NCBI GenBank assembly: GCA_015654825.1
Contig: JAATGE010000372.1
Location: 1 to 13,055, forward strand
Direction of reading: 5' to 3'
From: Rhodospirillales bacterium
Lineage (GTDB): Bacteria > Pseudomonadota > Alphaproteobacteria > Acetobacterales > Acetobacteraceae
Length of the DNA: 13,055 bases
Numbering within the stretch: position 1 is the stretch's first letter; the number at the start of each line of letters is the position of its first letter. Of the stretch, positions 9,799 through 13,055 are shown piece by piece. Below the pieces are notes generated by a model that was not told the DNA's origin, searched no databases, and saw only the letters and a program-made list of their open reading frames with translations. Position numbers and translations under genes: made by a program.

Positions 9799-10004
9799 TT
9801 GGCTTCGCCGACCAGGGGGCTCCGCCCCCTGGACCCCCGACGGCGTGCCGCCGCTGTCGTACGCGCTGCGCGGCGGGAGTCTTCTGTACGGTTTAGCGAG
9901 ACGCGGATTTAGCGGCGCGCTCGCAGCCGATGCCAGTCTCGGAACCGATGAATGGGGGCTGGGGCCTACTGGCCCCAGCGGGTCCAGGGCAGCGCCCTGG
10001 CCTT
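9799..10004 (+). repeat. Composite structured repeat D (about 206 bp)
   Basis: Second copy of the 5953-6160 element, in the same orientation. The left hairpin is a perfect 9-bp stem CCAGGGGGC-TCC-GCCCCCTGG (9812-9832). The middle keeps the CCGCCGC/GCGGCGG stem and GGGAGTCTTCTGTACGG. The right end is the double-hairpin unit (9954-10004), two substitutions away from the other copies. It starts 28 bases upstream of the hydrolase ATG, so if the hydrolase promoter lies to its right, the element would be transcribed in the hydrolase leader as its reverse complement. Confidence 0.9.
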
Positions 10005-10153
10005 AATAACTATTCGTATCTAATTTTCAATTTCGCGTTGTCACGGATTTGATTTTCTTATCCTGGCATTTTCTTATACTGGCAAATATGGGGCGGCGCC
10101 CCTGAACCGGGGTTCGAATTCGCGTTGCGGTGGTTAGCGCGCGGCCGGAAACG
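10005..10153. other. A+T-rich intergenic stretch with a 16-bp tandem repeat
   Basis: The rest of the gap between the hydrolase and the exported-protein gene. 10005-10090 is strikingly A+T-rich for this window and could hold the promoter of the minus-strand hydrolase/regulator pair. Two adjacent 16-bp units (10052-10067 and 10068-10083, ATTTTCTTATCCTGGC and ATTTTCTTATACTGGC) differ at one base. No gene is seen. Confidence 0.5.
10090..10102 (-). terminator. Possible terminator of the exported-protein gene
   Basis: GGGGC-GGC-GCCCC is a perfect 5-bp GC stem. Read on the minus strand it lies 51 bases after the stop at 10154 and is followed by ATATTTG, a weak T-rich tail. Confidence 0.35.
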
Positions 10154-10813
10154 TCAGTGCTTCATGCCCTGGAGCAAGCCAGGCCTTATCGTGCCGTTGG
10201 GCCTGCGAACAGTCCTCGCCTGGTCGGCGGTCAAATCGATGCTGATATCATCAATGAGGTAGGATTGATCATCGTTGACCGCCTCGAGCGTGATGGTGTC
10301 GGCACCGCTGCCGGTAAATTGAAAGCTGACCCCCTTATATCCAAGCCGGTCCTGTTGGTGCACCGACAATGATTGGCCGTTGGCGTAGGTAACCGTGAAC
10401 GAAGTCAGATCCCGATTGCCAACAATTGTAACTTGCACGCTGGAGTTTATCAGAATCCTGAAGTAGCCCGTAGGCCAAATGTTGCATATGTAGAAAGAAG
10501 CGGTGTATCGGGCACCGGCGACGGTGGTGAAACCCTGGCTGAGGCTGGCGATCGGATAGCCGGGGTCGTTGCCCAACCCCAGTTGATAGAGGCCGCTATG
10601 CGGGTGGCCGGTGCCCACGCCATTATAGTTGCCAAGCGTATCGTATCCGGCGCCTGGCGTCCAGCCGTCCGGAACGCTGTTGTTGGTACCACCGTCTATG
10701 GTGCTTGAATAAACCCCATCCTCGAACCCGCCATTGACAAGCAGGTTGGCGTGCGATGGCGCGGACCAGCAGAAAGCCAGCGCGATAGCGACCTGTGGGA
10801 TTGTTTTTTTCAT
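10154..10813 (-). CDS. Exported DUF642/PEP-CTERM-like protein, no sorting tail
   Basis: 219 residues from ATG 10813, which has GGAG 7 bases upstream; a longer frame to 10882 lacks such support. Residues 1-22 are a signal peptide (MKK, a hydrophobic stretch, then SHA before NLL). The mature protein begins NLLVNGGFEDG, continues VPDGWTP and ends its folded part with YLIDDISID. This is the pattern of beta-sandwich, galactose-binding-like exported proteins often grouped as DUF642 or PEP-CTERM-type. Those usually end with a VPEP motif and a hydrophobic anchor. Here the end is short, basic and hydrophilic (ARTVRRPNGTIRPG), so either the protein is freely secreted or its tail was lost. Base composition is visibly less GC-rich than the neighbours, suggesting later acquisition. 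Specific function unknown. Confidence 0.75.
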   Translation of the reverse strand: MKKTIPQVAIALAFCWSAPSHANLLVNGGFEDGVYSSTIDGGTNNSVPDGWTPGAGYDTLGNYNGVGTGHPHSGLYQLGLGNDPGYPIASLSQGFTTVAGARYTASFYICNIWPTGYFRILINSSVQVTIVGNRDLTSFTVTYANGQSLSVHQQDRLGYKGVSFQFTGSGADTITLEAVNDDQSYLIDDISIDLTADQARTVRRPNGTIRPGLLQGMKH

Positions 10814-10969
10814 CTCCGTTCTCCAGCCGATATGGGCGCTTCCATGCAACAAGTTCGGCGGATTGCCGCCAGATGCAGACACGCTACGCGATCTGGAGCA
10901 AGCGCCAGGGCCGGATCATTAGGGTTGGGTTAAGTTCCATCCCAATGCCGAGCGCCGAACCCACAAAAT

Positions 10970-11021
10970 GGGGTCTGGGGCCTACTGGCCCCAGCGGGTC
11001 CAGGGCAGAGCCCCTGGCCTT
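10970..11021 (+). repeat. Double-hairpin intergenic repeat, copy E
   Basis: A 52-bp copy of the double-hairpin unit, identical to copy A except for one extra C in the second hairpin (GCCCC against GGGC), which leaves one unpaired base. It lies upstream of the hdaA-like gene, 29 bases before its GTG. Unlike C and D it lacks the left-hand hairpin and middle section. The 237-base gap 10814-11050 holds nothing else I can identify. Confidence 0.9.
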
Positions 11022-11050
11022 TCTTCCCTTCCCCCGACCATACTGCCCCG

Positions 11051-11773
11051 GTGACGCACGCCCACCAGTTCGCGCTCCCGTTCCCCCACGACCACAGCTA
11101 CGCCCCCGAGGATTTCCTGGCGGGCGCCTGCAACGAGGCGGCGCTGGCCTGGCTCGAGGCGCCCGCCGCCTGGCCGGCGGCGCGGCTGGCGGTGCATGGC
11201 GAGGCGGGCACCGGCAAGACGCATTTCCTGCATGTGTTCGCGGTACGGCATCACGCGGCGCTGCTGCCAGCCAGCTCGATCAGGCGCCTGGTGCCGCCAC
11301 CGGCGGCGGCAGCGCTCGGCATCGACGATGCCGACAGCGTCGCGGACGAGACGGCGCTGCTGCATGTGCTGAACGCGGCCGCTGAGCGCGGCGTACCGGT
11401 GCTGCTGACGGCGCGCGCCCCGCCGGCGCGATGGGGTTTCCAACTGCCCGACCTGGTCAGCCGGCTGCGTGCAACGCCCGCGGTAGAGCTTTTGCCGCCG
11501 GACGACGGGCTGTTGCGCGCGCTGCTGGCGCGCCTGCTCGCCGATCATCAATTGCTGGTGCCGGAAAAGCTGCAGGATTTCCTGCTGGCGCGGCTACCGC
11601 GCACCGGTGGCGCGTTGCGCGAAGCCGCGCTGCGGCTCGACCGGCTATCGCTCGCCGAGGGCGGGACAATCACGCGCAGGATGGCGCAATGTGTCGTCGA
11701 CGAACTGGGCGCGCGCTTTGACGCGGACGGACAACAAAAAAGCCCGGAGGACGAGCCCCCGGGCTTTCTCTGA
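11051..11773 (+). CDS. hdaA: HdaA-like DnaA-homologue (regulatory inactivation of DnaA)
   Basis: 240 residues. It begins with a sliding-clamp-binding motif QFALPF (6-11), followed by FPHDHSYAPEDFLAG, which is typical of Hda/HdaA. A single AAA+ domain has Walker A GEAGTGKT (50-57), Walker B around LGIDDAD (89-95) and the conserved LPDLVSRLRA segment that carries the arginine expected in DnaA-type ATPases. There is no DnaA domain IV for DNA binding. By family knowledge HdaA, bound to the DnaN clamp, triggers hydrolysis of DnaA-ATP after initiation. The start is GTG at 11051, chosen because the clamp motif must sit at the N-terminus; no Shine-Dalgarno is evident. The last residues (QQKSPEDEPPGFL) are encoded by the terminator hairpin of the convergent amt gene. 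Confidence 0.85.
   Translation: MTHAHQFALPFPHDHSYAPEDFLAGACNEAALAWLEAPAAWPAARLAVHGEAGTGKTHFLHVFAVRHHAALLPASSIRRLVPPPAAAALGIDDADSVADETALLHVLNAAAERGVPVLLTARAPPARWGFQLPDLVSRLRATPAVELLPPDDGLLRALLARLLADHQLLVPEKLQDFLLARLPRTGGALREAALRLDRLSLAEGGTITRRMAQCVVDELGARFDADGQQKSPEDEPPGFL
11739..11767 (-). terminator. Rho-independent terminator of amt, inside the hdaA 3' end
   Basis: AAAGCCCGG (11739-11747) and CCGGGCTTT (11759-11767) form a perfect 9-bp stem with an 11-base loop. On the minus strand the stem runs into TTTTTTGTTGT, a strong U tract, 23 bases after the amt stop. On the plus strand the tail is only TTTCTC, so stopping of the hdaA transcript would be weaker. Confidence 0.88.
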
Positions 11774-11789
11774 GGCTGGACGCTGACGG

Positions 11790-13055
11790 CTAGCCGATGG
11801 CTTCGCCGTGCAGGGAGATATCCAGGCCCTCCACTTCCTCTTCCTCGGTGACCCGCAGGCCGATCGTCGCGTTGATGATCAGCAGCAGGATCAGCGAGAC
11901 CACGCCACTGTAGATCAGCGTGACGGCGACTGCCTCGGCCTGGATGATGACCTGCGGGATGCCGCCCGGCGAGCCGCCTGGCGTTGCCGCCGTGGCCGAG
12001 AGCGGGCCGTAGCTGAACCAGCCGGTCAGCAGGGCGCCGACGATACCGCCGATGCCGTGCACGCCGAACGTATCCAGGCTGTCGTCGTAGCCCAGCGCGC
12101 CCTTCAGCTTGGTCGCGGCCAGGAAGCAGATCACGCCGGCGGCGATGCCGATAACCAGCGCGCCGCCCGGCAGCACGAAGCCCGAGGCCGGCGTGATGGC
12201 GACCAGACCCGCGACCGCCCCCGAGATGATGCCGAGCACGGAGGGTTTGCCGTGCGCGATCCATTCGGAGAACATCCAGCCGAGCGCTGCCGCAGCCGTG
12301 GCGATATGCGTTACCGCGAAGGCCATGCCGGCGCGGCCGTTCGCCGCGTTGGCGGATCCGGCGTTGAAGCCGAACCAGCCGACCCACAGCAGGGAGGCGC
12401 CGATCACCGCATAGGTCAGGTTGTAAGGCGACATGTTCTCGGAGCCGTAGCCATGCCGCTTGCCCATCACCAGGCATGCCATCAGGCCGGCGATACCGGC
12501 GTTGATATGCACGACCGTGCCGCCCGCGAAGTCCAGCGTGCCGCGGCCGGCGAGCCACCCGGTCGGCGCCCACACCCAGTGCGCGATCGGGCTGTAGACC
12601 AGGATCGACCACAGCACCATGAAGACGCACATCGCCGAGAACTTCATGCGGTCGGCGAAGGCACCCGCGATCAGCGCCGGCGTGATGATGGCGAACGTCA
12701 TCTGGAACATCATGAAGACGCTCTCGGGGATGGTTTCCGTCACCGCGCCCGGGGTTCCCGGTGCCAGCACCATCGCGGCGTCGTCGCCGTTGCTGATGAA
12801 CGCCTCCATGCCGCGCAGCATCAATCGCGACATATCGCCCAAGTACGGTGCCATGCCGCCGGTGCCGCCGGTGAACGCCTCCGAGTAGCCGACCACCATC
12901 CAGGTGATGGAGACCAGGCAGGTGGTGGCGAAGGCCTGCATCAAGGTGGCGAGAACGTTCTTCTTACGCACCATGCCGGCGTAGAACAGCGCCAGGCCCG
13001 GAACGGTCATCATCAGCACGAGCGCCGTGGAGGTGAGCATCCAGGCGGTGTCGCC
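11790..13055 (-). CDS. amtB: Ammonium transporter Amt, N-terminus outside the window
   Basis: The frame is open to the right edge; before the first internal Met (13040) it still reads GDTAW, so the true start lies beyond the window. 421 residues are visible. Amt/Mep/Rh hallmarks are TVPGLALFYAGMVRKKNVL, FAIITPALIAGAFADRMKF, the first pore-histidine segment DFAGGTVVHINAG, WFGFNAGSANAANGRA, and the second pore histidine in DTFGVHGIGGIVGALLTG. About ten hydrophobic membrane segments are visible and the cytoplasmic tail ends EEEEVEGLDISLHGE. By family knowledge the trimer conducts ammonium across the inner membrane and is blocked by the PII protein GlnK, often encoded just upstream, which would be off the edge here. 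It converges on the hdaA-like gene with 16 bases between stops. Confidence 0.96.
   Translation of the reverse strand, partial: GDTAWMLTSTALVLMMTVPGLALFYAGMVRKKNVLATLMQAFATTCLVSITWMVVGYSEAFTGGTGGMAPYLGDMSRLMLRGMEAFISNGDDAAMVLAPGTPGAVTETIPESVFMMFQMTFAIITPALIAGAFADRMKFSAMCVFMVLWSILVYSPIAHWVWAPTGWLAGRGTLDFAGGTVVHINAGIAGLMACLVMGKRHGYGSENMSPYNLTYAVIGASLLWVGWFGFNAGSANAANGRAGMAFAVTHIATAAAALGWMFSEWIAHGKPSVLGIISGAVAGLVAITPASGFVLPGGALVIGIAAGVICFLAATKLKGALGYDDSLDTFGVHGIGGIVGALLTGWFSYGPLSATAATPGGSPGGIPQVIIQAEAVAVTLIYSGVVSLILLLIINATIGLRVTEEEEVEGLDISLHGEAIG

Noticed and set aside
10084..10140. GGTTCGAATTC resembling a tRNA T-loop, perhaps a tRNA remnant or attachment site
   Set aside because: The sequence after it does not close a T stem (no CCCCG), and no anticodon or acceptor arms are found.
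10795..11385. 196-codon frame overlapping the start of the hdaA-like gene
   Set aside because: Runs through repeat E and out of frame through hdaA; no motifs.

Overview
High-GC bacterial DNA, most likely an alphaproteobacterium of the Acetobacteraceae / Rhodospirillales. The reasons are the alphaproteobacterial style of GroEL/GroES and of an HdaA-like replication regulator, the very GC-rich third positions (which throw long spurious antisense frames), and GC-rich palindromic intergenic repeats of a kind I recall from Acetobacteraceae genomes. The family-level placement is inference.

Layout, left to right. 1-174: C-terminus of a TldD-type protease (+). 186-320: two copies of a double-hairpin repeat facing each other. 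348-2459: groES-groEL operon (-), with a 15-bp tandem repeat between the genes that repeatedly duplicates the groES stop codon; GroEL has His instead of the ATPase Asp at position 87. 2787-5867: large membrane-anchored PAS-GGDEF-EAL protein (+), divergent from groES. 5953-6160: composite repeat C. 6175-8817: winged-helix / NB-ARC-like ATPase / TPR-like regulator (-), preceded in the same orientation by a secreted alpha/beta hydrolase (8913-9770). 9799-10004: composite repeat D, a near copy of C in the same orientation. 10154-10813: small, lower-GC exported protein of the DUF642/PEP-CTERM-like type without a sorting tail (-). 10970-11021: a fifth double-hairpin copy. 11051-11773: HdaA-like DnaA-homologue (+). 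11790-13055: ammonium transporter Amt (-), N-terminus outside the window; its terminator lies inside the 3' end of the hdaA-like gene.

The window mixes housekeeping genes (tldD, groESL, hdaA, amt) with accessory cargo placed between copies of one repeat family. Repeats C, D and E partition 5.95-11.02 kb into two compartments: regulator plus hydrolase, and the lower-GC exported protein. No complete new defence or mobile system is evident. The most unusual points are the natural D87H GroEL, the stop-codon-bearing minisatellite between groES and groEL, and the about 207-bp structured repeat with hairpins at both ends.
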